Below are positions 24,801-34,226 of a stretch of 64,000 nt of DNA, piece after piece. This DNA is from Pseudomonas parafulva. GTDB lineage: Bacteria > Pseudomonadota > Gammaproteobacteria > Pseudomonadales > Pseudomonadaceae. Position numbers and translations under genes: made by a program. A model generated the notes under the pieces. The model saw only the letters and a program-made list of their open reading frames with translations. It was not told the DNA's origin and searched no databases. Location of the stretch: positions 1,519,001 to 1,583,000 of the forward strand of contig NZ_CP019952.1 of the NCBI RefSeq assembly GCF_002021815.1, read 5' to 3'. Positions within the stretch are counted from its first letter, which is position 1. The number at the start of each line of letters is the position of its first letter.

Positions 24801-26754
24801 TGAGCGCGGCATCAATGTGCAAGAAGACCCGATCACCGTGATTGGGGTGGGCGACATGGCAGGCGACGTCTTCGGTAACGGCCTGTTGATGTCCGACAAG
24901 CTGCAGCTGGTAGCGGCCTTCAACCACCTGCATATCTTCATCGACCCCAACCCGGAGCCGGCCTCCAGCTTTGCCGAGCGCAAGCGCCTGTTCGACTTGC
25001 CACGTTCGGCATGGACCGACTACGACACCAGCATCATGTCCGAAGGCGGCGGCATTTTCCCGCGTAGCGCCAAGAGCATCGCCATTACGGCGCAGATGAA
25101 GGAACGCTTTGCCATCGAGGCCGACCGCCTGACGCCCACCGAGCTGCTCAATGCCCTGCTCAAGGCGCCTGTGGACCTGCTCTGGAACGGTGGCATCGGC
25201 ACCTACGTCAAGGCCAGTGGCGAAAGCCACGCCGATGTGGGCGACAAGGCCAACGACGCCTTGCGTGTCAACGGCAACGAGCTGCGCTGCAAGGTGGTAG
25301 GCGAGGGCGGCAACCTGGGCATGACCCAGCTTGGCCGGGTGGAATTCGGCCTGCACGGCGGCGCCACCAACACCGACTTCATCGACAACGCCGGCGGCGT
25401 GGACTGCTCCGACCACGAGGTCAACATCAAGATCCTGCTCAACGAGGTGGTGCAGGGTGGCGACATGACCGAGAAGCAGCGCAACCAGTTGCTCGGTAGC
25501 ATGACCGAGGAAGTGTCTGGCCTGGTGCTGGGCAACAACTACAAGCAGACCCAGGCGCTGTCGCTGGCAGCGCGCCGCGTGCGCGAGCGCATTGCCGAGT
25601 ACAAGCGCCTGATGGCCGACCTCGAGGCCCGCGGCAAGCTTGACCGGGCCATCGAGTTCCTGCCTTCAGAGGAACAGCTGGCCGAGCGCCTCGCCGCAGG
25701 CCAGGGCCTGACCCGTGCAGAGCTCTCGGTGCTGATCTCCTACAGCAAGATCGACTTGAAAGAGCAGCTGCTCAAGTCCCAGGTGCCGGACGACGACTAC
25801 CTGACCCGCGACATGGAAACCGCGTTCCCGCCGTCGCTGGTCAGCAAGTTCGCCGACTCCATGCGCCGCCACCGCCTCAAGCGCGAGATCGTCAGCACCC
25901 AGATCGCCAACGACCTGGTCAACAACATGGGCATCACCTTCGTGCAGCGGTTGAAGGAATCGACCGGCATGAGCCCTGCCAACGTGGCCGGGGCCTACGT
26001 GATCGTGCGCGACATCTTCCACCTGCCGCACTGGTTCCGTCAGATCGAGGCGCTGGACTACCAGGTTCCTGCCGAGATCCAGCTGACCCTGATGGACGAA
26101 CTGATGCGCCTGGGCCGCCGTGCCACGCGCTGGTTCCTGCGCAGCCGTCGCAATGAGCAGGACGCTGGCCGTGATTGCGCCCACTTCGGGCCGAAGATCG
26201 CCCAGCTTGGGCTCAAGCTCGACGAATTGCTCGAAGGCCCAACCCGCGAACGCTGGATGGTGCGTTACCAGAGCTTCGTCGAAGCGGGGGTGCCAGAGCT
26301 GTTGGCACGTATGGTGGCGGGCACCAGCCATCTGTACACCTTGCTGCCGATCATCGAGGCAGCTGATGTGACAGGTCACGAGCCAGCGCAGGTGGCCAAG
26401 GCGTTCTTCGCCGTGGGCAGCGCGCTTGACCTGACCTGGTACTTGCAGGAAATCAGCAATCTGCCGGTGGAGAACAACTGGCAGGCCTTGGCCCGGGAAG
26501 CCTTCCGCGACGACATCGACCTGCAACAACGCGCGATCACCATCTCGGTATTGCAGATGGCCGATGCTCCGCAGGACATGGATGCACGGGTCGCACTATG
26601 GGCCGAGCAGCATCGGGTGATGGTGGAACGCTGGCGCGCCATGCTCGATGACCTGCGCAGCGCTTCGGGCCATGACTACGCGATGTATGCAGTGGCCAAC
26701 CGCGAACTGGTCGATCTGGCCATGAGCGGACAGGCGACTGTGATGCCGTGTTGA
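21889..26754 (+). CDS. gdhB: NAD-specific glutamate dehydrogenase, large (GDH180-type)
   Basis: A 1621-residue enzyme of the large NAD-GDH class, which deaminates glutamate to 2-oxoglutarate and ammonium, mainly in catabolism. The long N-terminal regulatory part holds ACT-like regions; the catalytic core near 800-1150 includes [23 protein letters not shown], the lysine motif [23 protein letters not shown] and NPEPASSF; a ~500-residue C-terminal domain follows. Length is normal for Pseudomonas (about 1620). No frameshift is seen. It is monocistronic, closed by a strong terminator at 26770. Confidence 0.97.
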   Translation: [1621 protein letters not shown]

Positions 26755-26769
26755 GTCAATGCTGAACTG

Positions 26770-26805
26770 AAAAAGCCCCGGCAGTGATGCCGGGGCTTTT
26801 TTATT
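26770..26805. terminator. Strong bidirectional intrinsic terminator (gdhB/ppsR)
   Basis: A perfect 13-bp stem (26771-26783 and 26788-26800, loop GTGA) with an A run on one side and TTTTTTATT on the other, placed between the convergent gdhB and ppsR genes. Confidence 0.9.
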
Positions 26806-26873
26806 GTTGGATGCTGTTCACGATGTTGAAGCTCAAACTCCACGACATCATCAGGCAAACCCCCACTACTGCG

Positions 26874-27692
26874 TCATTTGAAACGCCGCTCTACACCCTT
26901 CTCGACCAGAATCTTGGCCGAGATCTCTTCCACCGAAAAATGCGTGGAATTGATATTGGGAATGTTCTCACGGCGGAACAGGCTCTCGACTTCACGCACC
27001 TCGAATTCGCACTGGGCAAAGCTTGAATAACGGCTATTGGGCTTGCGCTCGTGGCGAATGGCGGTCAGCCGGTCGGGGTCGATGGTCAGGCCGAACAGCT
27101 TGCTGTGGTGCTTTTTCAATACCGCCGGCAGTTGCAGGCGCTCCATGTCGTCTTCGGTCAACGGATAATTGGCCGCGCGGATGCCGAACTGCATGGCCAT
27201 GTACAGGCACGTCGGCGTCTTGCCGCAACGGGACACACCCACCAGGATCAGGTCAGCCTTGTCGTAGTAATGGGTGCGGGCGCCGTCATCGTTGTCCAGG
27301 GCGAAGTTCACCGCCTCGATGCGCTCCATGTAGTTGGAGTTGCCACCAATGGAGTGGGATTTGCCCACCGAATACGAGGAATGGGCGGTCAGCTCCTGCT
27401 CCAGCGGTGACAGGAACGAGGAGAAGATGTCGATCATGAACCCATTGGAGGTGGCCAGGATCTCGCGGATGTCCTGATTGACGATGGTGTCGAAGATGAT
27501 CGGCCGCATGCCGTCGCGCTCGGCGGCCGCATTGATCTGCTGGACCATGTTGCGCGCTTTTTCAGGAGAGTCGATGTAGGGCCGGGTGAATTTGCTGAAA
27601 GGAATGCTCTCGAACTGCGCGAGCAGGCTCTGGCCCAGGGTCTCGGCAGTGATGCCGGTGCCGTCGGAGATGAAGAACGCGGTTCGTTTCAT
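26874..27692 (-). CDS. ppsR: Phosphoenolpyruvate synthase regulatory protein (kinase/pyrophosphorylase)
   Basis: A 272-residue DUF299 protein that switches PEP synthase off and on by ADP-dependent phosphorylation and Pi-dependent dephosphorylation of a threonine next to its catalytic histidine. Seen here: [22 protein letters not shown] at the start, the P-loop-like [15 protein letters not shown] (about 152-166), and NYPLTEDDM. It is divergent from ppsA, its substrate, with a 177-base shared promoter region, the standard pseudomonad arrangement. The start MKRTAFFIS agrees with the family. Confidence 0.95.
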   Translation of the reverse strand: MKRTAFFISDGTGITAETLGQSLLAQFESIPFSKFTRPYIDSPEKARNMVQQINAAAERDGMRPIIFDTIVNQDIREILATSNGFMIDIFSSFLSPLEQELTAHSSYSVGKSHSIGGNSNYMERIEAVNFALDNDDGARTHYYDKADLILVGVSRCGKTPTCLYMAMQFGIRAANYPLTEDDMERLQLPAVLKKHHSKLFGLTIDPDRLTAIRHERKPNSRYSSFAQCEFEVREVESLFRRENIPNINSTHFSVEEISAKILVEKGVERRFK

Positions 27693-27869
27693 TTGCGATC
27701 GGGGCCTTAGTGATGATGACGTTTCTTGATTATGATAAGTTCGCTTTGCCGAATGCGGCTGTCGGCATTCTCACTTATTTTCCAGGTACAGGCCACATGC
27801 GTCCGGCCCAGTCAAGAAGACAGGCGGGCGCCGTTGAGCTTTTCCAATACAGCTAGTGGAGAGATCACC

Positions 27870-30245
27870 TTGGTAGAGTACGTAGTTTCCCTCGAAAAGC
27901 TCGGCGTCCATGATGTAGAGCATGTGGGGGGCAAGAACGCATCCCTGGGCGAGATGATCAGCAATCTTGCCGGTGCCGGCGTGTCCGTGCCGGGCGGCTT
28001 TGCCACTACGGCTCAGGCGTACCGTGATTTCCTCGAGCAAAGTGGGCTCAACGACCGCATCCATGAGGCGCTCGAAGCCCTGGACGTGGACGATGTCAAC
28101 GCCCTTGCCAAGACCGGCGCGCAGATTCGCCAGTGGGTGATGGAAGCCGAGTTCCCGGCGCGTCTGGACGCCGAGATCCGCACCGCCTTCGCCGAAATGG
28201 CCAATGGCAACGACAACATGGCCGTGGCCGTGCGCTCTTCGGCCACCGCCGAAGACCTGCCGGACGCCTCGTTCGCCGGCCAGCAGGAAACCTTCCTCAA
28301 CATCCGCGGCGTGGACAACGTGATCCGTGCGGCGAAGGAAGTGTTCGCCTCGCTGTTCAACGACCGTGCCATCTCCTACCGTGTGCACCAGGGCTTCGAC
28401 CACAAGCTGGTCGCCCTGTCGGCCGGTGTGCAGCGCATGGTTCGCTCCGAAACTGGTACCGCCGGCGTCATGTTTACCCTCGACACCGAGTCGGGCTTCC
28501 GTGACGTCGTGTTCATCACCGGTGCCTACGGCCTGGGTGAAACCGTGGTCCAGGGTGCAGTCAACCCCGATGAATTCTACGTGCACAAGCACACCCTGCA
28601 AGCCGGCCGCCCCGCCATCCTGCGCCGTAACCTGGGCAGCAAGGCGATCAAGATGGTCTATGGCGAAGAAGCCAAGGCCGGTCGTTCGGTCAAGACGGTC
28701 GAAGTCGATCGCGCCGAGCGTGCCCGCTTCTGCTTGACCGACGAGGAGGTCGTTGAGCTGGCCAAGCAGGCGATGATCATTGAGCAGCATTACCAGCGCC
28801 CGATGGACATCGAGTGGGCCAAGGACGGTGGCGATGGCAGGCTGTACATCGTCCAGGCCCGCCCTGAAACGGTGAAGAGCCGCGCCAGCGCCAACGTCAT
28901 GGAGCGTTACCTGCTCAAGGAAAAAGGCACGGTGCTGGTCGAGGGCCGCGCCATCGGCCAGCGCATTGGCGCCGGCAAGGTCCGCGTGATCAACGACGTG
29001 TCCGAGATGGACAAGGTGCAGCCAGGCGACGTGCTGGTCTCGGACATGACCGACCCGGACTGGGAGCCGGTCATGAAACGTGCCAGCGCCATCGTCACTA
29101 ACCGTGGCGGGCGCACCTGCCATGCGGCCATCATCGCTCGTGAGCTGGGTATCCCGGCGGTTGTCGGTTGCGGCAACGCTACCCAGATTCTCAAGGATGG
29201 CCAGGGCGTGACCGTCTCCTGCGCCGAAGGCGATACAGGCTTCATCTTCGAGGGTGAACTGGGCTTCGACATCAAGCAGAACTCGGTGGACGCCATGCCC
29301 GAGCTGCCGTTCAAGATCATGATGAACGTCGGCAACCCGGACCGCGCCTTCGACTTCGCCCAGTTGCCCAACGCCGGTGTAGGCCTGGCGCGCCTGGAAT
29401 TCATCATCAATCGCATGATTGGCGTGCACCCCAAGGCTTTGCTCAACTACGCCGGCCTGCCGGCCGACCTGAAGGACAGCGTCGACAAGCGCATCGCTGG
29501 CTACGACGACCCAGTCGGCTTCTACGTGGAGAAGCTGGTCGAAGGCATCAGCACCCTGGCAGCGGCGTTCTATCCCAAGAAAGTGATCGTGCGCCTGTCG
29601 GACTTCAAGTCCAATGAGTACGCCAACCTGATCGGCGGCAAGCTGTACGAGCCGGAAGAAGAAAACCCGATGCTGGGCTTCCGTGGGGCCTCGCGCTACA
29701 TCAGCGAAGCGTTCCGCGATTGTTTCGAGCTCGAATGCCGCGCCCTCAAGCGCGTGCGTAATGAAATGGGCCTGACCAACGTCGAAATCATGGTGCCGTT
29801 CGTGCGTACCCTCGGTGAGGCCAGCCAAGTCGTCGACCTGCTGGCTGAAAACGGCCTGGCCCGTGGCGACAACGGTCTGCGCGTCATCATGATGTGCGAA
29901 CTGCCGTCCAACGCCATCCTGGCCGACGAGTTCCTCGAATACTTCGACGGTTTCTCGATCGGGTCGAACGACCTGACTCAGCTGACGTTGGGTCTGGACC
30001 GTGATTCGGGCATCATTGCCCACCTGTTCGATGAGCGAAATCCTGCGGTCAAGAAGCTGCTGGCCAACGCCATCGCAGCGTGCAACAAGGCCGGCAAGTA
30101 CATCGGCATTTGCGGTCAGGGCCCTTCGGACCATCCAGACCTGGCCAAATGGCTGATGGAGCAGGGCATCGACAGCGTGTCGCTGAACCCGGACTCGGTG
30201 CTTGAAACCTGGTTCTACCTGGCCGAAGGCCAAAGCGCGACCTGA
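27870..30245 (+). CDS. ppsA: Phosphoenolpyruvate synthase (pyruvate, water dikinase)
   Basis: A 791-residue enzyme converting pyruvate and ATP to PEP, AMP and Pi in gluconeogenesis. The N-terminal ATP-grasp domain contains [10 protein letters not shown] and [20 protein letters not shown]; the swivelling domain has [18 protein letters not shown] with the phosphorylated His and the regulatory Thr just before it; the C-terminal PEP-binding barrel ends with [11 protein letters not shown] including the catalytic Cys. The start is TTG at 27870, preceded by GGAGAG; translation from it gives [12 protein letters not shown], the standard N-terminus and family length (791-792). No in-frame ATG fits. Confidence 0.95.
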   Translation: MVEYVVSLEKLGVHDVEHVGGKNASLGEMISNLAGAGVSVPGGFATTAQAYRDFLEQSGLNDRIHEALEALDVDDVNALAKTGAQIRQWVMEAEFPARLDAEIRTAFAEMANGNDNMAVAVRSSATAEDLPDASFAGQQETFLNIRGVDNVIRAAKEVFASLFNDRAISYRVHQGFDHKLVALSAGVQRMVRSETGTAGVMFTLDTESGFRDVVFITGAYGLGETVVQGAVNPDEFYVHKHTLQAGRPAILRRNLGSKAIKMVYGEEAKAGRSVKTVEVDRAERARFCLTDEEVVELAKQAMIIEQHYQRPMDIEWAKDGGDGRLYIVQARPETVKSRASANVMERYLLKEKGTVLVEGRAIGQRIGAGKVRVINDVSEMDKVQPGDVLVSDMTDPDWEPVMKRASAIVTNRGGRTCHAAIIARELGIPAVVGCGNATQILKDGQGVTVSCAEGDTGFIFEGELGFDIKQNSVDAMPELPFKIMMNVGNPDRAFDFAQLPNAGVGLARLEFIINRMIGVHPKALLNYAGLPADLKDSVDKRIAGYDDPVGFYVEKLVEGISTLAAAFYPKKVIVRLSDFKSNEYANLIGGKLYEPEEENPMLGFRGASRYISEAFRDCFELECRALKRVRNEMGLTNVEIMVPFVRTLGEASQVVDLLAENGLARGDNGLRVIMMCELPSNAILADEFLEYFDGFSIGSNDLTQLTLGLDRDSGIIAHLFDERNPAVKKLLANAIAACNKAGKYIGICGQGPSDHPDLAKWLMEQGIDSVSLNPDSVLETWFYLAEGQSAT

Positions 30246-30256
30246 TACCGAAAGAT

Positions 30257-30290
30257 GCGAGGGGCGTCTGGCGCTCCTCGCCTGGTTTTT
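30257..30290 (+). terminator. Intrinsic terminator after ppsA
   Basis: A 10-bp stem (GCGAGG...CCTCGC outermost, 30257-30281, loop of five bases, one G-T pair) followed by CTGGTTTTT, 12 bases after the ppsA stop. Confidence 0.7.
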
Positions 30291-30347
30291 CCAGGGCGAG
30301 TTCCAGCGATGGATTTCGCCCTTTTTTGTGCGACAAGCAACCGACCT

Positions 30348-31340
30348 ATGCAAAGCAGCAGTACATTATTTCCCGTCGCCTTGCTCAGTGCCGAGCGCCG
30401 CGGCGACCTCAGTGAAGATGTCTATCGGATCAAGGCCGGCCTGGGGCCCGATCCCAGCGTGGAGCTGGCCGTGACTCGCCTGGGCCTGGCTGATCAGAGC
30501 AGCGCCCAGGGTATACCGGTCATCCTGCTGCATGGCAGCTTTTCCAATCGGCGTTTCTGGTATTCACCCAAGGGGGGTGGCCTCGGGGCTTACTTGGCCC
30601 GGGCCGGCTTCGATGTGTGGATTCCCGAAATGCGTGGGCACGGGCTGTCGCCGCGCAATCGGGATTGGGCACAGAACACGGTGGCTGCCTATGCGCGTGA
30701 TGACGTGCCGGCCATCGGTGCCTTCGTGCATGAGAAAGCAGGCAGGGCGCCCCTGTGGATCGGGCATTCGTTGGGCGGCACCACGCTGGCGGTCGCCCTG
30801 GGTAGTGGCGCATTGGCTGCGCAGCATGTAGCGGGCGTGGCGCTGTTCGGTTCCCAGGTAAGCCGCAGTTACTGGCCGTTGAAAGTGCCTCCGGTGGTGT
30901 GGGGCCTGCGCTGGCTGCTTCGCCGCTGGGGGCACCTGCCTGGCGCGCGCTTTGGGCGCGGCCCAGAGGATGAACCCGTCGGCCTTGCCTTTGAACACAT
31001 GCGCTGGCACGGCTTGTTTGGGCGTTTTGGCGACAAGCAGGGTGATTGGTGGGCAGGCCTTGCGCAAGTCGACGTGCCGACGCTTGCCGTGGCCGCCGCG
31101 GCCGACCCGCAGAGCCCACCGTGGGCCTGCCGCATGTTGTTCGAGCAATTCGGGGGTGCACGCAAGCAATTCCTCTGCCTTGGGCCTGCGGCGGGCTTCG
31201 ATGCCTTTGGCCATGCGGACATGCTGGCCAGCCAGGCTGCTCACGTGCAGGTATGGCCGCTGGTAGAACGCTGGCTACGTGAGCCCGGGTTGCCGGTGCA
31301 TGCCTCCATCGAGGCCTTGGCGCTTGTGCCAGCTGTATGA
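30348..31340 (+). CDS. Alpha/beta fold hydrolase
   Basis: A 330-residue alpha/beta hydrolase: oxyanion block ILLHGSFSNRRFW, then EMRGHGLSPRN, the nucleophile elbow IGHSLGG, and a late FDAFGHADML supplying the likely catalytic His. The natural substrate is unknown; the sequence resembles esterase or lipase-like proteins rather than a defined dehalogenase or acyltransferase. Start is uncertain: MQSSSTLFPV at 30348 is preferred, with 30309 possible; neither has a good ribosome site. It follows ppsA after a terminator, so it probably has its own promoter. Confidence 0.75.
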   Translation: MQSSSTLFPVALLSAERRGDLSEDVYRIKAGLGPDPSVELAVTRLGLADQSSAQGIPVILLHGSFSNRRFWYSPKGGGLGAYLARAGFDVWIPEMRGHGLSPRNRDWAQNTVAAYARDDVPAIGAFVHEKAGRAPLWIGHSLGGTTLAVALGSGALAAQHVAGVALFGSQVSRSYWPLKVPPVVWGLRWLLRRWGHLPGARFGRGPEDEPVGLAFEHMRWHGLFGRFGDKQGDWWAGLAQVDVPTLAVAAAADPQSPPWACRMLFEQFGGARKQFLCLGPAAGFDAFGHADMLASQAAHVQVWPLVERWLREPGLPVHASIEALALVPAV

Positions 31341-31435
31341 AAGGCGCTGACCGAGCGGTCTCGGGTGACTGCGGTGTGCTCCAAGGTGTAGCCTTGGCCC
31401 ACAATCGCTTTCGTTGTGACTGACAGGAGCTTGCC

Positions 31436-31927
31436 ATGCAGCATTACGTAACGCCCGACCTGTGTGACGCCTACCCGGACCTCGTGCAGGTGCTGGAGCC
31501 GATGTTCAGCAACTTTGGTGGCCGTGATTCGTTCGGCGGCCAGATCGTCACCATCAAGTGCTTCGAGGACAACTCGCTCGTGCGTGAGCAGGTCGAGCTC
31601 GATGGCCGGGGCAAGGTGCTGGTGGTCGACGGCGGCGGTTCGCTGCGTCGCGCCCTGTTGGGCGACATGCTCGCCGAGAAAGCGGCAAAAAACGGCTGGG
31701 AAGGCTTGGTGATCTACGGCTGCGTACGCGACGTCGATGCACTGATCCAGACCAACGTAGGTGTACAGGCGCTGGCCAGTCACCCGCTCAAGACCGACAA
31801 GCGTGGCATTGGCGACCTCAACGTCGTGGTGAATTTCGCGGGCGTTACCTTCAGGCCCGGTGAATACGTCTACGCCGACAACAACGGCGTGCTGGTCTCG
31901 CCAAGCCCGCTGCAGATGCCGGAGTGA
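31436..31927 (+). CDS. rraA: RraA-like protein (RNase E regulator or HMG aldolase fold)
   Basis: A 163-residue protein of the RraA/MenG-like family: [24 protein letters not shown] at the start, then [17 protein letters not shown] and [12 protein letters not shown]. Members either bind and inhibit RNase E or act as divalent-metal HMG/CHA aldolases; the conserved R-D pair in YGCVRD, used by the aldolases, is present, so both roles remain open. AGGAG lies eight bases before the ATG. It precedes cmaX by 27 bases on the same strand and could be co-transcribed. Confidence 0.88.
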   Translation: MQHYVTPDLCDAYPDLVQVLEPMFSNFGGRDSFGGQIVTIKCFEDNSLVREQVELDGRGKVLVVDGGGSLRRALLGDMLAEKAAKNGWEGLVIYGCVRDVDALIQTNVGVQALASHPLKTDKRGIGDLNVVVNFAGVTFRPGEYVYADNNGVLVSPSPLQMPE

Positions 31928-31954
31928 CGCGCCGCAGGCGCTGATGGAGCTTTG

Positions 31955-32950
31955 ATGTTCGAGGAAGACAACGCGCAGTGGGGGCTGGTGCATGCCCTGG
32001 TGCTCGACGGCAAGGGCGGGGCACGCGCCATCGCCCGAACCCAGCTGGGCGACTTGCAACTGCAGCCAGAGCAAAGCCTCTGGTTGCACTGGGATCGCAG
32101 TCATCCCCAAACCCGGTCTTGGCTGCTTAGCGAAAGTGGTCTCAGTGAATTCGCCTGTGAGCTGTTGCTTGAAGAGAACACGCGGCCGCGCTTGCTGCCG
32201 ATGGCCGACGAGCAATTGTTGCTCTTTTTGCGCGGGGTCAACCTCAACCCTGGCGCCGAGCCTGAAGACATGGTTTCGGTACGCATCTTCGCCCAGGCCC
32301 AGCGCGTGATTTCGCTGCGCTTGCGCCCGCTCAGGGCCAGCGACGAAATCCTGCTGCAGCTGGAGCAGGGCAGGGGGCCCAAGACCGCTTCCGAGCTGCT
32401 GTTGCTGATGGGCGAGCTACTGACCGAGAAAGTCCAGGGTTTGGTCAGCGACCTGTCCGAGCTGGTCGATGTCGAAGAAGAAAAGGTAGAGGCTGACGAG
32501 CGGCACCAGCCTGATCAGGGCAGCTTGCAACAGATCCGCCGCCGCGCGGCCGGGCTGCGACGCTTTTTGGCCCCGCAGCGCGACATTTATGCACATCTGT
32601 CACGCAACAAGTGGAGCTGGTTTGCCGAGAGCGATGCTGACTACTGGAACGAGCTGAACAACAGCCTGATCCGCTACCTCGAGGAGCTCGAACTCACCCG
32701 CGAACGTGCGGCACTGGTGCTCGAGAGCGAAGACCGCCGCCGCAGCGAACGCATGAACCGCACCATGTACCGGTTCGGCATCATCACCTGCATCTTTTTG
32801 CCAATGAGCTTCATCACCGGGTTGCTGGGCATCAACGTGGGTGGCATTCCTGGGGCGCAGAACCCTTATGGGTTTCTCCTGGCGTGCCTGGTGGTAATAG
32901 GGCTGGCAGCAGGGCAATGGTGGTTGTTCCGGCGCTTGCAGTGGGTGTAG
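31955..32950 (+). CDS. cmaX: CmaX, CorA/ZntB-like divalent metal transporter
   Basis: A 331-residue CorA-superfamily channel. A large cytoplasmic N-terminal domain with long helices (about 1-265) is followed by two membrane helices (IITCIFLPMSFITGLLGINVGGIPG and FLLACLVVIGLAAGQWWLF). The pore-loop signature is GIN followed by VGGIPG, the ZntB form, rather than the CorA GMN form. In Pseudomonas this gene heads the cmaX-crfX-cmpX cluster next to sigX and oprF. GGAG precedes the ATG at 31955. Ion specificity is inferred. Confidence 0.88.
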   Translation: MFEEDNAQWGLVHALVLDGKGGARAIARTQLGDLQLQPEQSLWLHWDRSHPQTRSWLLSESGLSEFACELLLEENTRPRLLPMADEQLLLFLRGVNLNPGAEPEDMVSVRIFAQAQRVISLRLRPLRASDEILLQLEQGRGPKTASELLLLMGELLTEKVQGLVSDLSELVDVEEEKVEADERHQPDQGSLQQIRRRAAGLRRFLAPQRDIYAHLSRNKWSWFAESDADYWNELNNSLIRYLEELELTRERAALVLESEDRRRSERMNRTMYRFGIITCIFLPMSFITGLLGINVGGIPGAQNPYGFLLACLVVIGLAAGQWWLFRRLQWV

Positions 32951-33037
32951 CCACCGGCGCGCCGGCGGCCTGGTCGACGCAAGGTGTGACCCGTCGCCAA
33001 GCCGTCTCGTCTCTTGCTGATACTACGCGAGGTGCCC

Positions 33038-33310
33038 ATGCACGATCCGTTTGAACAATCCCTGCGTGACCTGCTCAAGGCATCCCCGTCCGGCAATGAC
33101 CGCCATGACCAGGATGATGCCGCCTGCCTGGGTCGCGTGCTCAAGACCGCCAACCGCCAGATTGGCGCCGGTGATCTGTTCAGCTTGCTTGGCCGTTGGA
33201 GCCAGGCGCTGATGATCGCCATCAACAATGGCTCGGCGCACGTCGCGCCGGTGCGTAGACATTCTTCCCGCAACGCTGCCGCTGGCAGCAAAGCTGATAA
33301 GGCCGACTGA
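33038..33310 (+). CDS. crfX: CrfX family protein
   Basis: A 90-residue soluble protein (MHDPFEQSLRDLLKASPSGNDRHDQDDAACLGRVLKTANRQIG...) with an Arg/Ser/Ala-rich basic tail and no membrane segment. It matches CrfX by position and sequence character, between cmaX and cmpX. Its function is not established; in P. aeruginosa and P. fluorescens the cluster is tied to SigX and envelope stress. GAGGT lies before the ATG at 33038, and it ends two bases before cmpX. Confidence 0.85.
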   Translation: MHDPFEQSLRDLLKASPSGNDRHDQDDAACLGRVLKTANRQIGAGDLFSLLGRWSQALMIAINNGSAHVAPVRRHSSRNAAAGSKADKAD

Positions 33311-33312
33311 AT

Positions 33313-34137
33313 ATGGAACTCGATCTCTGGACCCAGAGCCTGGTCACCGCCATGACCGCCCTATGGACCAAGGTGGCGAACTTCATCCCCAACCTGTTCG
33401 GCGCGTTAGTCGTGGTGCTGCTGGGCTTCGTGGTAGCCAAACTGCTCGATACCTTGCTCTCCAAACTGCTGGCCAAGCTTGGCCTCGATCGCCTGATGGC
33501 TGGTACGGGGCTGACCAAGATGCTGGGCCGCGTTGGCATTCAGGTACCGATTTCCACGCTGATCGGCAAGATCGTCTACTGGTTCGTGCTGCTGATCTTC
33601 CTGGTGTCGGCCGCCGAGTCGCTAGGCCTGGAGCGTGTCTCCGCTACGCTCGACATGCTGGCCTTGTACCTGCCCAAGGTATTCGGTGCCGCGTTGGTAT
33701 TGCTCGCGGGCGTTCTTCTGGCGCAGGTGGCCAACGGCCTGGTGCGCGGCGCCGCCGAAGGCGTGGGGCTTGAGTACGCCGCAGGGCTTGGACGCATCGT
33801 TCAGGGCCTGGTGATCATCATCAGCATTTCGGTGGCAATCAGCCAACTGGAGGTCAAGACCGACCTGCTCAACCATGTGATCGTCATCGGCCTGATTACC
33901 GTTGGTCTGGCCGTTGCGCTGGCCATGGGCCTGGGTAGCCGCGAAATCGCGGGTCAAATCCTGGCCGGCATCTATGTCCGCGAGTTGTTCCAGGTGGGCC
34001 AGCAGGTGCGCATTGGCGAGGTCGAAGGGCATATCGAGGAGATTGGCACGGTCAAGACGGTGATTCTCACCGACGATGACGAGCTGGTTTCCCTGTCCAA
34101 TCGGGAATTGCTCGAGCAGCGGGTCAATAGCCGCTGA
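33313..34137 (+). CDS. cmpX: CmpX, MscS-like membrane protein
   Basis: A 274-residue protein with about four to five membrane helices: FIPNLFGALVVVLLGFVVAKLLD, IVYWFVLLIFLVSAAESLG, LPKVFGAALVLLAGVLLAQVANGLV, IVQGLVIIISISVAISQL and VIVIGLITVGLAVALAMGLG. It ends with a beta domain like MscS (QVGQQVRIGEVEGHIEEIGTVKTVILTDDDELVSLSNRELLEQ). It is CmpX by context. Known work links CmpX to SigX activity and membrane stress. It is 89 bases upstream of sigX, with a hairpin between them. Confidence 0.9.
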   Translation: MELDLWTQSLVTAMTALWTKVANFIPNLFGALVVVLLGFVVAKLLDTLLSKLLAKLGLDRLMAGTGLTKMLGRVGIQVPISTLIGKIVYWFVLLIFLVSAAESLGLERVSATLDMLALYLPKVFGAALVLLAGVLLAQVANGLVRGAAEGVGLEYAAGLGRIVQGLVIIISISVAISQLEVKTDLLNHVIVIGLITVGLAVALAMGLGSREIAGQILAGIYVRELFQVGQQVRIGEVEGHIEEIGTVKTVILTDDDELVSLSNRELLEQRVNSR

Positions 34138-34158
34138 CCGAACAAAGCTGTTAATGTA

Positions 34159-34199
34159 TGCCGCCGCAAAAAACGGCCCTCCGGGCACTTGCGGCGACA
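34159..34199 (+). terminator. Hairpin between cmpX and sigX
   Basis: Arms 34159-34169 and 34189-34199 pair at 10 of 11 positions around an internal CGGCCCTCCGGGC-like loop that can itself pair. No T tract follows. It may limit read-through from cmpX into sigX. Confidence 0.45.
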
Positions 34200-34226
34200 T
34201 TGACCTGACTGTCGGCCAGATCCGTT

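Noticed and set aside
27771..30353. 860-residue minus-strand open frame opposite ppsA
   Set aside because: Shadow of a GC-rich, strongly biased gene; no known domain, while the plus strand encodes complete PEP synthase.
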